A stretch of 64,000 nt of DNA from Nosema muscidifuracis (Eukaryota; Microsporidia; Nosematidae). Location of the stretch: assembly GCA_028335825.1 (NCBI GenBank), contig JAIOKI010000025.1, positions 124,001 through 188,000 of the forward strand, written 5' to 3'. The position numbers were made by a program, and so were the translations under genes. The notes beneath the pieces are model-generated. The model worked only from the letters and a program-made list of their open reading frames with translations, made no database searches and was not told the DNA's origin. Below, piece after piece: positions 26,151-37,033 of the stretch; positions within the stretch are counted from its first letter, which is position 1; every line of letters begins with the position of its first letter.

Positions 26151-26156
26151 TACTTT

Positions 26157-26222
26157 AAAAAAAAATAAAAATAAAATAATTTATTGAAATAAAAAAAAAA
26201 ATAAAATAATTTATTGAGATAA
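26157..26222 (-). repeat. LINE 3' tail of short tandem units
   Basis: The plus strand shows the unit 'aaataaaataatttattga' twice, about 30 bp apart, separated by A-runs. On the element strand the tail reads CAATAAATTATTTTATTTTT..., so each unit carries an AATAAA-like signal. The right copy has a similar but non-identical tail at 60290-60340. Confidence 0.75.
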
Positions 26223-26532
26223 GAAAGAAAAGCCACACGGCAAGTAAAAACTTCTACATCCAATATTTGGTGACACACACCAGCATACAATGAAGGCCTT
26301 GCTTGTAGGAAGATTGGGAACCCCTTAGGATTAATTAAAATCCTTCAGTCATAATGACTGAGACCTGCGTTCAGCAGGATTTTGGGTTATCGCCTGGTTC
26401 AATACACCATTTAAGAACACAACTCAGTTCAGCGGAATGCTACGGCATAATATGCAGCTTTAAGCCAAACCCCTCCCAGGTCAGAATTTAATTCTTTTGT
26501 TGCTAATAAATTAGCTACTTTTGTATCAGATT
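26223..26532 (-). other. LINE 3' untranslated region, left copy
   Basis: About 310 bp, GC-richer than the surroundings and nearly identical to 59973-60290. It contains the hairpin CCTGC(gttca)GCAGG at 26364-26378. LINE RTs usually recognise such 3' structures to start target-primed reverse transcription; that role is inferred here. Confidence 0.7.
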
Positions 26533-29500
26533 TTACTCTGATGAGACATGAAGTCTGCACTTTTGTTGTACAATGATATATCTTTGTACTATCATTTTAT
26601 CAAGAAATTCTACTCTTGCAAGTAGAGCTTTTCTTCCTGTTGAACAAGTTTTAATGTCATTGATGTTCCCAATGATCATCTTAACTTGTTCCATTTTTGT
26701 CAGAGTTGAAGGTATCAACTCTGGGATTTTATTCTCATAAAGAGATCTTGTCTCAGATAAGGATGGACAATCTAACAGGAAATGTTCAAGATTTTCCTGT
26801 TCTCCCTCACATAGAAAGCAATGTTCTCTATAATACTGAGAGATTCTACGAGCATTAGCTAACGCAGAAGACCATCTAATTAAATTACATCTTATTTTAG
26901 TGTAATTCCTTATCTGTCTTTTACTAATTTTTGTTAGTATGTACTTGAGTTGAGACTCAAATATATCATACTGTGCTGCTAGTGAGGATGCTATGGTAGT
27001 ATTATATGATCTCCTACCTTACAATACCTCGATTATTCTTTGTTTGGCTACTTTGTAGTCAATACTTTCATAGTCGTGTCCGACATATCTTTTACACCAC
27101 CGTCGAGTTCTTGAACTCCATGTAGTCTTTTTAGCTCTTGGAACTTGTTCTACAAATTCCGAGATTATAGTTTTGTTGTGTTTCCACTTCCTTAATGCTC
27201 TAAAGCGATTTAGAGCTGCTTGTATTTGAATCCTGTTAATACAGAACTCATCCATTATCCTATCTAATGGAACTATTTTTGTCCAGAATATCATCCGAAC
27301 AGCTTTTCTGAGAATCCTACTGATTCTCCCTGATCTTGTGCTAGACATTCCCCATAACTCACTACCGTACATGAGTGCAGGTACTAGTACATTCTTTATT
27401 AGTATTCCCTTAAACGGAATACATATACTCTTGTTAAGAAGCTTTGGTTTCAATGCTTCTAATGCTTTTTTGCCTCTAAAGGCTCCATCTTTTACAAGAT
27501 GATCTTCGAGGGTGCTTCTTTTAATCAAAACACCCAAATACCTGTATTCTGTGACTTCACAGATCTTTCCGAAGTCAATATCTATAGAGATATTTTCTGA
27601 CTCATAGCTTGTATTGGTATTCCATACGAGAATACCACTTTTGTTACAATTGACTCTCATTTGATTGTCAACTGCTGATTTGTTGAATTTTTAATTCCAA
27701 ATCATTTTTTGAATCACCAAAGACAACAATGTCATCTGCAAACATCAGTCCTGGTATTGCTATTGTTGATCGAGGTACAATCACTTTTGTCATGTCATCA
27801 AAAATGTCATTAATAAACAGATTGAACAACATTGGAGAACAAGGGCATCCTTGTCTCACACCTTTTCTGTAGCTATAACCACTGCTTGTATCTCCACCTA
27901 TGCGGATTCTCATTTGTGTGTTACCATATATATCTTTCAATGTATTGATAAGATATTCTGGTATACAATACTTTTGTAGCTTATTAAATAATAGCTCATG
28001 GCTAACATTATCATAAGCTTTTTCGAAGTCTATGAAGCACAGATATGTCTTCAGATTTCGAAATTCTCTTCTTTTAACAACTTCTAATAAAGTTGCTACC
28101 TGGTTCATACATTCTTCTCCTGCTCTAAATCCAGCCTGATAAGGAGAAAGAATGTTATTTGTATCGACAAACTGTGTAAGTCTATCATTGATTATTTTTA
28201 GGTATATTTTACTGATTGTATTAATCAGTGCAATACCTCTATAGTTGTTGATATCTGTTTCATCTCCCTTTTTATGGAGGCATACCATATCAGCAGCACT
28301 CCAATAAACAGGTGGGCTGGCACCTGTTATAAATTTGTTGATCTCATCCACCAGGAATGAGGGCAGCTTTTTATCTACTAGACTAGGCCTAAGTAGTACC
28401 TTGTATAGCTCAGTTGGAATTTCATCCGGACCGGCTGCTTTGTTATTGCCACAATTATTTGTAGCTTTTATTAATTCCTCCATTGTGACGTCATCAGGAG
28501 GCTCTTTTAAAAGACTTTTGTTGTATATAGAGTCACTATCTACAGTTGATGTTGCTAATTTAGCATAAAATTTGTTAGCTATTTCTAGCTTCTTTTGTTG
28601 CTCATTGTGAGCTATGCCCTCTTCGTCTTGAAGACAAACATTGTCTAGTCTAACTGATGTGTTAGACATACCCTTTAGCCACTTCCAGAAATCTCTAGAG
28701 CGATTACTTTTATAGAGGTTTATGCCATTAAAGGCCCAGAGATTAGCTCGTTCTCGCCGAACCTTCACTCTTGTTTCCTCAACTTCTTTTTTTAATGTTA
28801 AATACCTAAAAGCATTTACATCATTCCATTGTTTTAGTACTTGCTTTGTGGCAAGTCTAAATCTTTTATACACATTAATGTGCTTCCATTTAATAGGTAA
28901 TCCTTTTCTTACCTTAACTTTATCGTACACCTTCTCAGTTGTACATACTTCTTTTAAAACTCTTGGGAGTTCTTCTATTGTGAATAGTTTCCTATTCAAA
29001 AGCTGACTCAATTTCTCTTCAATAAGAGGATCTTGCATCTTCTTTCTGTTATATGTAAAAGATGTCTCTACTACTGGAGAAGGAAGAGTTATATATCTTC
29101 TAAGTAGTAGATGATCTCCTACAGCCCATCTTTGTGAGATAGTAACCCTCTCACTGTCTTGATTTAAGACTCTAAAGATCGTATCAATACGTCTTTTTGA
29201 GACTTTACCATTACTCAGGATTCTAGTTCCTGATACTCTATTGTAGTTGATAAGAGGATTTAAACCTCCAGCAACAAGCTTTTGTTTGAGAGTTGAATCT
29301 TTACAATTCATATCTCCCATTACTATAATCTCCTTGTAGGATCTTTTATTCTTCTCAATATTAAGAAGGTTGATTAATTTTATGAGAGTTAATTGCTTAA
29401 GCTCTCTATCTTGTGGCACATAGACATTGATAACTAGTATCTTTGTCCATCCTATACTTGTTTTGAATTCAACAACCGTTTGTAGGATGTTGTCATCATT

Positions 29501-30046
29501 ACCTTTTTTAGAACATCTCACTGCTCCACTTTTTCTTACCAAGGTCATTAAACCTGGTTTGTTTTTACCTATGGCAGGTGTTTCCACTACCATATACTTT
29601 TCTAGTCTTCCAATAACAGTGGATTTCTTCCATGTTTCTTGTAGACATAAGATTGATGGTTTCTCTACTTTCAAAAGGATCTCTAAGTCTTCCTTCTTCC
29701 CATAAAGATGATTTATATTAAGACTACAAAGCTTAACTTTGTCAAGAGTCTTTAACTTTTGTACCTGCTTAAACTTAGCTGGTTTTTCTTTTAACACATT
29801 AATGTTTAACTGCTTTAATGCATTAATGAAGTTGTCTTTTTGTACTTTCTTTACAACAAAGAAAGTAAATGTTGTATCACGTCTGCGATGTCTTTTACTA
29901 CCTACAATACAGTTATCTAAAACTGGATTTATTCTTGTAAGTTGCTTTTGTAACTCTGGAATCTTAATATGGCTTGCCAAGGCCTTTACTAAGCAGAGCT
30001 TCTTTTGTAAGCTGTTAAGCTTGATCTTTTTTCTTAAATTAAACAT
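26533..30046 (-). pseudogene. LINE ORF2 (APE endonuclease-RT), frameshifted left copy
   Basis: Encodes about 1,170 residues when read against the right copy. The start MFNLRKKIKL matches the right copy. The APE domain (residues about 100-340) has CLQETW, GDMN and GDH motifs. The RT (about 520-830) has FIDFEKAYDNVSH, RQGCPCSPMLFNLFIND and FADD. The C-terminal finger has CFLCEGEQENLEHFLLDC. Two lesions are seen against the right copy: an 8-bp deletion at about 27680 (after ...QQIS) that shifts the frame, and an in-frame TAA at about 27019 where the right copy has AAA. The tryptophan codon that is a stop in the right copy is intact here. This copy cannot make full-length ORF2. Confidence 0.93.
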
Positions 30047-30224
30047 TACATTATAATTTAAAGATTTTACTCCGAGGGATCTCGAATGACATTTACTTTT
30101 GAATTTAATAACTTTGTAACTTACATCAATACAAATACTTTTGTTGCTTCTAAGAAGCTTAAATAAAGAAGTTTTTTGATTCCTTAGAGTGAATCGTAAT
30201 AAATCAATATTCAGAATTTTATTT

Positions 30225-32132
30225 TCAGGGTCTATTAGCCTTCAGAATATCTTTTATAGCTTCATCATCTAAAGCAAACTTTTTTAACATACTTGTCTCC
30301 AAATTATTAAGACATCGTACTATAACTTTTATAGACTTTTGCAGAGGAACAAAAGACTTCCAACTTTTTTTAATAACAGCAAGATCTGTTACTATTTTAT
30401 CTTTGTTATGAGACAAGAACTGTCTCAAAGCATTTGGCTCAGACAGGCATCTGACTCCCTCAGCAATTCTACAAAGACTGTCTGCCACTCTCAGAACAGC
30501 TTCATATCTTACTAAAAAGATCGTCTTCCCACTGACATCTTTTATGTAAGGAATATCTGATTCCTTAACACCTAGTATCTTAGCCCAGACAGCTAAATTT
30601 TTATGGCCTTCCCCTGATGGTAGACCTTCCATTGTAACCAGCCGATACTTATTTTCGGCTGGTTTCTTCCCCTCAAACATGATTTTAAGGAGTTCTTCTC
30701 TAGACAGCTTATCTGTCCATTTTTCTCCAGTATTCTTCTTTACTGGTTTGTTATCTTTATTGTCCTTCATTTTAGGGGCAATAAAATTTTTTATTTCAAC
30801 TTTTTTATGAGCTGAATCTTCTCTAAGTCTCCTTAAGAGATTTTTCTTTTGTTTGTGTGATACCACACTTCCCTTAGTGGTTTTACTGGGAACTTTTGGA
30901 ACATCCTTTGGCTTGCCAACCTTAGGGTAGTTTTTATTTGTGAAGCGTTTCGACTTCTCCTTTTTGTTGAGTACAACATTTTTCTTAGTCTCTTGCAAGT
31001 TATGCAACTTAGAAATTTGTTCCTCTTTTATTGTTTCCACAAAGGACTCTACAGACTCAATTAAGATGTCAGTCGCTTTGTGGTCTACTATCATAGGCCC
31101 TTGGAGACCTCCTTTTGTGATAACATCTAGATTACACATATTGGCATCTAGATGTATACTATCTTTTATGGAGTGTTTCGGCTCCTTTTCTTTTTTTACA
31201 TCCTCTGATAGCCTCAGAGGGTAGTTACTTTTATCAAGGCGTTTCGACCTCTGTTGTCTTTTAGGATCCCCTAGATAAGCTAAGGGATAACTCTTATCAT
31301 TAGAGTCATCAGATGACTCTTCACTGTTGTTAATGTTACGAATCCAATCAGGCATTAGTGAGGTATATCTGTTGTCATCGATAACTTCCATTTTATCAGC
31401 CAATAGACTATCTTTTTTGACCACTACTGATCTTCCGTAGCTGGCTACGACCTTTGTCCATCCTTCTTCAGATGTTCTCTTTAAAAGAATGAGACTCTTT
31501 GGTTTCCTGCCTTTGCAAGAGGCTTTTGCTACCTTGGAAAGGAAGACTGATAGTGCAGAGGACTTGGGCGATCCAATGCTTGTTATTTGAGATGGCATGG
31601 TGACCTTACCATCCTCTTTTACAATCGAGTTATCCGGATGAGGAGTTCGATCTTTGTCTTTTATTGCAGTTTCCTGCTTCACTTCATTCATTGACTCAGT
31701 GTTTACTTTATTGACATCATCATAATTGACACGGTTGATGAGATCATTCACTTGTTTTTGAAGTAATTCATACTTCTTCTTTTGTGTACTCAGCTCACGT
31801 TGACACGAATTAACATGTGCATCTTGGAGCTTAATCAAGTCTATCAGACTTAATGAGTATCTAGAGATGTTGTAAATATCTCTGTTCTTTTCTTTATCAA
31901 TATGATAAAAATTTTTACTTGCTTTTTCAAACAAAACTTCTGTTTTTGAGTAGAGACTATTCAATTTTTTTATGTCATAGTACAACGCATTACCAGTGCT
32001 AAGAGTACCATAACTACTTTTAATTCCTTCCAGTAAAGATGTTTGACTATCTTTCTGTACTTTTGAGGTTGGTAAGTCCTCGTTTGTGCTGCATCTCTGC
32101 GGAGTGTTTTTTTTACAATTGTCTAACCCCAT
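30225..32132 (-). CDS. LINE ORF1 protein, left copy
   Basis: 635 residues, intact, starting MGLDNCKKN. The N-terminal quarter is polar. A likely coiled coil (about 95-145: LQDAHVNSCQREL, then KKKYELLQKQVNDL) suggests oligomerisation, as in other LINE ORF1 proteins. The middle is lysine/serine-rich with short internal repeats (SKRLDKSNYP, SKRFTNKNYP, NDKSYPLAY). A C-terminal domain of about 100 residues (about 470-575) has WAKILGVKESDIPYIK and TIFLVRYEAVLRVADSL; two relics at 24.8-26.1 kb carry the same domain. No CCHC zinc knuckle and no recognised RRM is seen. The function is presumably binding element RNA, by analogy only. The protein appears identical to the right copy. Confidence 0.88.
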   Translation of the reverse strand: MGLDNCKKNTPQRCSTNEDLPTSKVQKDSQTSLLEGIKSSYGTLSTGNALYYDIKKLNSLYSKTEVLFEKASKNFYHIDKEKNRDIYNISRYSLSLIDLIKLQDAHVNSCQRELSTQKKKYELLQKQVNDLINRVNYDDVNKVNTESMNEVKQETAIKDKDRTPHPDNSIVKEDGKVTMPSQITSIGSPKSSALSVFLSKVAKASCKGRKPKSLILLKRTSEEGWTKVVASYGRSVVVKKDSLLADKMEVIDDNRYTSLMPDWIRNINNSEESSDDSNDKSYPLAYLGDPKRQQRSKRLDKSNYPLRLSEDVKKEKEPKHSIKDSIHLDANMCNLDVITKGGLQGPMIVDHKATDILIESVESFVETIKEEQISKLHNLQETKKNVVLNKKEKSKRFTNKNYPKVGKPKDVPKVPSKTTKGSVVSHKQKKNLLRRLREDSAHKKVEIKNFIAPKMKDNKDNKPVKKNTGEKWTDKLSREELLKIMFEGKKPAENKYRLVTMEGLPSGEGHKNLAVWAKILGVKESDIPYIKDVSGKTIFLVRYEAVLRVADSLCRIAEGVRCLSEPNALRQFLSHNKDKIVTDLAVIKKSWKSFVPLQKSIKVIVRCLNNLETSMLKKFALDDEAIKDILKANRP

Positions 32133-32135
32133 TTT

Positions 32136-32606
32136 TTAATTCCTTATCTGTCTTTTATTTACTTGTGTTAGTATGTACTTGAGTTGAGACTCAAATATAT
32201 CATACTGTGCTGCTAGTGAGGATGCTATGGTAGTATTATAGGATCTCCTACCTTTCAATACCTCGATTATTCTTTGTTTGGCTACTTTGTAGTCAATACT
32301 TTCATAGTCGTGTCCGACATATCTTTTACACCACCGTCGAGTTCTTGAACTCCACGTAGTCTTTTTGGCTCTTGGAACTTGTTCTACAAATTCCGAGATT
32401 ATAGTTTTGTTGTGTTTCCACTTCCTTAATGCTCTAAAGCGATTTAGAGCTGCTTGTATTTGAATCCTGTTTATACAGAACTCATCCATTATCCTATCTA
32501 ATGGAACTATTTTTGTCCAGAATATCATCCGAACAGCTTTTCTGAGAATCCTACTGATTCTCCCTGATCTTGTACTAGACATTCCCCATAACTCACTACC
32601 GTACAT
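32136..32606 (-). pseudogene. LINE ORF2 C-terminal fragment fused in front of ORF1
   Basis: 156 residues starting at MYGSELWGMSS, corresponding to about residues 895-1050 of ORF2 and ending QVNKRQIRN. It stops 3 bp before the ORF1 start codon. It is nearly identical to the ORF2 sequence of the two main copies, so it is young. Its 5' edge (32606) joins unrelated spacer that follows the LSU. It lacks the endonuclease and RT domains, so it is a passenger or junction product and not a working gene. A 25-bp ORF2-derived remnant sits at the same place in the right arm (54334-54358). Confidence 0.88.
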
Positions 32607-32682
32607 GAAATAGACAATTTACTTAAATTATATTCCTAATCACATTTCTTATCTACAATCTAGACTATGAAAATTACATATA
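32607..32682. other. Spacer between LSU and LINE fragment, left arm
   Basis: About 75 bp of AT-rich sequence. The LSU-proximal half matches the right arm (54236-54285, 'agtctagatt'), after which the two arms diverge completely. Confidence 0.7.
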
Positions 32683-32927
32683 CACCTACACTGTAATACA
32701 AAAAGCAGTAACCTCAAAATGTCGGCATACACCTTCATTCTTACAGTTCTGCTTAATAGAGTAGTATTCTCCCAAATGTATCTTTGAGCTACGCTTCAGG
32801 CTTAAGAGGCTTTCAGCCTTAATCGAAACGACGTAGCTAAGCAACATAACTTAATAGTTAATCGCACTACCAGTGGTCATCACTTAGAGTTCCTCTCGTA
32901 CTATCAAAGTTCACTCAAAAATACTTA

Positions 32928-32969
<42 letters not shown>

Positions 32970-33404
32970 TCTCACGTTCCTCATTACCGGGTGAACAATC
33001 CAACACTTCGTAACATATACACTACGATGATCAGAAGAGACGACATCGAAGAATCAAAAAGCAGAGTCGCTATGATCGCTTGCCTGCTACAAGCCAGTTA
33101 TCCCTGTGGTAACTTTTCAATCACCCAATACATAATGAATGTAATTGGGATCGCTAGGCCAAGGTTTCCCTACTAAATACAGTCATATGTATAAAGTAAA
33201 GCAGATTTATTCCCTTATAATAAACTGATGGTTACCATCCATCATTCATCTACCTTAGGACAGCTGTGTTACTTTTTAACAGCTGTACCGCCCCAGCCAA
33301 ACTCCCCATATATCCAAATAAACAAATATTCAAACATACTAGTGGTTTCACAAATCATCTCCCACCTCTCTACAATATACCGAATAATTATTAGAACATA
33401 CTAA

Positions 33405-33436
<32 letters not shown>

Positions 33437-33535
33437 GATATACAACAAGCCCGTTCCCTTGTCTCGTGGTTTCACAAAATTGTAAGTAGGGACAGTAGGA
33501 ATCTCGTTGCTCCATTCATGCGCGTCACCAATTAA

Positions 33536-33588
<53 letters not shown>

Positions 33589-35152
33589 ATTCGCTTACAC
33601 AACTTTAACAATAAATGCACTGGGCAGAATTCACTTCTTGTAATACAAAAAGCTATGTTTTTAATAAACAGTCAGATTCCTTACATAGTAAAAGTTCTAG
33701 CATGCTAGAGCCAATCTTTATCCCAAGGTTACAGATCTAATTTGCCGAATTCCCTTACTTACTTTAATTTAAAATATCTGTTATGATACAAAGACACCTG
33801 ATGCGGTATAGGTACGGCTACACTACTTCTTTTTTATCAAGTATATATACAACACGTATTTCTTATCATGACAATCCATACGTACACACAGTCTAATTCA
33901 TTTTTCTTACACCGCTTATATACTGTCATCATCAAGTCGCCTTGCAGTAGTCAAGTGAAGAACTATTGATCTTCTTTGTTTTTACAATAACACCGACTCA
34001 CTTCAATACCATTGAAAACCCTAGTCTATATCTATACAAATATATTGTTACTGCCTCCAAGATCGGCCCATTTGTTTCTTCCATATACATTCACACATAT
34101 ACTTCAATACAAACAAATTGCACAGCTACCTAAATACTCATATAGAAACATCTCATAAAAGTAGTCATCTTCTTCCATTTTATACAATAATACATTCGGT
34201 AGGTACGTTGTAACACGTTTCTTAGCGGATTTCTACTTCCATAACAACCGCCCTACTGTCTCAATGTATTCATCATATTTATGGTATACTGTCTACTATT
34301 TAGAATATTTAATGTTCCATAAGGTTCATCCCTTTTTGCACATCATTCTTACAATCATGTGCCCACTAGTCATACAATAGATTCATTCTGTAAACCTAAT
34401 CTACAGAAGACCATAGAATTAAAGATTTCTCATAGTCGAGACTATAACAGTGTCCTACATCTATGTCCTATATACAATGACTGCTGTCCTGAGAGACATT
34501 TCGCTGTGAACCAGCTACCACACAGTTCGATTGGTCTTTCGCCACTATACACATCTTAAATCATCGATTTGCACGTCAGAATGATTATGGTCTTCCAATA
34601 AACTGTTGCTTATCTTCAACCAGAACATGCATAGTTCACTGTGTTTCGGGTCTTATAGTTATAACTTGTCATATTAATAACGACTGAGCCATTATCTTGC
34701 TATAACTATAATCTCCTTGGTCCGTGTTTCAAGACGGGTCCTTAAACATAAGGCTGCCCCACACATTTTCACAAATTCCTTCGCAGTACTTATTTGCTAT
34801 CGGTATGCCATTATATTTAACCTTAGATATCTCATTCTACCTGTATTCAGACTGCACTACCAAGCAGCCCTACTCGCTGATACTTACTATTTTATTCAAC
34901 TAACGAATATTATATTCTGTACAAATAAGTAATAAAATAGTGATTTACATCTCCAATAGGATTACAATCACGGGTTGCTTCTTGTTCACTCGCTGCTACT
35001 ACAGAAATCCTGGTTAGTTTCTTTTCCTCCTTCTAATGATATGCTTAAGTTCAAAGGGTCCTCTATACACATCTGTATATATTCGGTAACAATGCTTTCG
35101 TATTCATCTACGACCTTCATCGCTGTGGCATCCTATTGATCCCATGTGTGGG
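32683..35152 (-). rRNA. Large subunit rRNA with fused 5.8S-like 5' end
   Basis: About 2,470 nt on the minus strand. The 5' end holds a 5.8S-like sequence (GCGATGAAGGTCGTAGATG) running straight into LSU with no ITS2, a microsporidian feature. Conserved LSU blocks are visible, including the peptidyl-transferase and sarcin-ricin regions (TAGTACGAGAGGAAC and GTGAGACAGGTTAG on the RNA strand). The 3' end near 32683 is approximate. Near-identical to the right copy. Confidence 0.93.
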
Positions 35153-35330
35153 TAAAATAATAAATATAAATATATAATAGTATAACATATATATAATATA
35201 TATATATAATATAATCTAATATAATAAATATATATTAGTATAATATAATAAATATATATAATATAATCTAATATAATAAATATATAATAGTATAACATAT
35301 ATAATAAATATTGTATTAACTGTTACTCGA
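35153..35330 (-). other. ITS between SSU and LSU, left arm
   Basis: About 178 bp made almost entirely of A and T, with repeated blocks (such as 'taatataataaatatat', at least three times). It differs strongly in length and order from the 223-bp right-arm ITS although the flanking rRNAs are almost identical. Confidence 0.85.
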
Positions 35331-36566
35331 TATGATCCTGCTAATGGTTCTCCAACAGCAACCATGTTACGACTTATATCAGATCTAATACATCTTGTTC
35401 AAGTAGTTTACACTAATTTCACAACATATATCATCTTAGATAGCGACGGGCGGTGTGTACAAAGAACAGGGACACATTCAATTCTACTTATTTAATAAAA
35501 TTTACTAGCAATTCCAAGTTCAAATATCTCTTACAAAATATTATCCCATAAAGATTTATATCTATTGTATTGCGCGTGCAGCCCAAAATGTCTGAGGGCA
35601 TAACGGACCTGTTTTAATCCTTTCCTTCCTACACTGATTGTGTCTGTCTATAAGGGTCTCACGTCTTGTTGAAATTAATCAAAACTTCACAGCATCCATT
35701 GAAAACGGCCATGCACCACTATTATCATTCTCAAATTCCATTCTCGCTGAATAATAAAATATTGGTAAGTTACCTCGCGTTGAGTCAAATTAAGCCGCAC
35801 AATCCACTCCTTGTGGTATTCTTCCGTCAATTTCTTTAATTTTCAATCTTGCGATCATACTATCCCCAGAGCCAAAAAACTCGAATTTCTATTATGTAAT
35901 ACAAATACTCATATCACATCGTCGGCATAGTTTACTGCTGGAACTACAATGGTATCTAATCATCTTCGATCCTCCAGCTTACGTCCTTGTTCAAAAAATA
36001 CATACAAGTGTACAGCTTTCGCTTCTGTTCGTCCAGTCAGGGTCGTCACATTTCATCTCTCTCCCAACTATACAGTACACCTCATATTGCTTCTTAAAAA
36101 TAAACTACGGACTTTTTAACTGCATCAATCATCATACACACTCTTGGAACAAGTATTACCGCGGCTGCTGGCACTTGATTTGCCCTCCAATTAATCACCT
36201 CATATGTTTTTACAATATGAAACAATATCTATTACTTCCCATAACTGCCTCAGACAAAATCCATAGGTCAAGTTTCGCCCCTGCTGCAATCCTTAGACTT
36301 AGTAGCCGTCTCTCAGGCTCCTTCTCCGGAATATTACAAAGTAATACCGTTACCCGTTACTGCCTTGTTAAGCCATTACCTTAACAACTAGCTGATAGGT
36401 CTCACTCTTACTGTATACAATTATCTACACTTTAACGTAGTTATCATCAATATACATAAAATAAAGTGAGTATTACTGAGCAGTCCATTTTTCAGATACT
36501 TCTTCAAAAACATGCATGGGTTAATCTTAGGGAATAGCGACTACGTCAGGCAGAATCAACCTGGTG
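35331..36566 (-). rRNA. Small subunit (16S-like) rRNA
   Basis: 1,236 nt on the minus strand. It starts CACCAGGTTGATTCTGCC and ends AGCAGGATCATA. The universal block GTGCCAGCAGCCGCGGTAA and the 3' decoding-site block GTACACACCGCCCGTCGC are present. The short length is typical of microsporidia. A few differences from the right copy exist (for example near 35745 and 35882), otherwise it is identical by eye. Confidence 0.96.
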
Positions 36567-36812
36567 TACAAAATAACATATCTACATTCTAGTCAGTATT
36601 AATCTAGTCTCAGAAATCTTAATCTCTCAATCAATCAGTGCAATATAACATACGAAAACTACAACATGAGTAATAAATAATTTACATTGTGTATTATTTA
36701 ATTTACTGATAAATTAAATTGACAAATCAGAATTAATAATTAATTGCTGAGTTATGATTTTTGACAGGTTATATGTAGTGTGTTTGAGTGTACTAGTATG
36801 ATATATATGTTG

Positions 36813-36820
36813 TATAAAAA
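36813..36820 (+). promoter_or_regulatory. TATA box pointing away from the SSU
   Basis: TATAAAAA on the plus strand, 20 bp before the GC-richer conserved block. It is exactly mirrored at 50051-50058. It is oriented for transcription opposite to the rRNA genes. Confidence 0.35.
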
Positions 36821-36839
36821 GAGTTACAATCTGGTGGTT

Positions 36840-37033
36840 GTGTTGAACAACGGGAAGTTGATTGGAGTGTCCAGTTAAGGATTGAGAATGGTGACCATCC
36901 TGTGAACGTGCTGGGACGTTGGTTGTTGAAGTGATCGTGGTGATTACTTGTGTGAACAGTAATGTGAGACCGTAACGATGGTTTGGTTTTTGATGGGTTT
37001 TGTTACTTGAAGATGTAAAATATTTTATTGATG
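36840..37033 (+). ncRNA. Candidate divergent RNA or promoter block upstream of SSU (left)
   Basis: About 190 bp that are GC-richer than any flank, identical between arms and without an ORF. Small stems are possible: AACGT(gctggg)ACGTT and ATTACT(tgtgtgaac)AGTAAT. It follows a TATA box by about 20 bp. It could be a noncoding RNA transcribed divergently from the rDNA, or the upstream control part of the rDNA promoter. I do not recognise any known RNA. Confidence 0.3.

Larger units (their letters stand above)
26157..32132 (-). mobile_element. APE-type LINE, left copy (broken ORF2)
   Basis: About 6.0 kb: ORF1 (30225-32132), a 178-bp gap, ORF2 (26533-30046, interrupted), a structured 3' UTR and a tail of short A/T-rich tandem units. 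The ORF2 endonuclease is of the apurinic-endonuclease type. The copy starts within 550 bp of the LSU 3' end, with a separate ORF2 fragment (32136-32606) wedged between. The paired copy is at 54334-60340. The LINE clade is not resolved from motifs alone. Confidence 0.93.
36567..37033. promoter_or_regulatory. SSU upstream region, near-identical in both arms (left copy)
   Basis: About 467 bp between the SSU start and the point where arm identity drops. Only one or two differences from the right copy were seen, and no net indel. The SSU-proximal 230 bp are AT-rich; 36830-37033 is clearly GC-richer. The Pol I promoter must lie in or near here, but I cannot place it. Confidence 0.6.

Noticed and set aside
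28335-30056. Plus-strand frames opposite LINE ORF2, and the mirrored minus-strand frames at 56444-58165
   Set aside because: Antisense shadows of a well-supported coding region, with no motif of their own.
34359-34932. Open frames inside the rRNA genes on either strand (also their mirrors at 51983-52556)
   Set aside because: They lie entirely within the LSU rRNA and are chance frames.
35104-35298. Tyrosine/isoleucine-rich open frame across the ITS
   Set aside because: It is produced by the A/T repeat array of the ITS and overlaps rRNA; no coding evidence.
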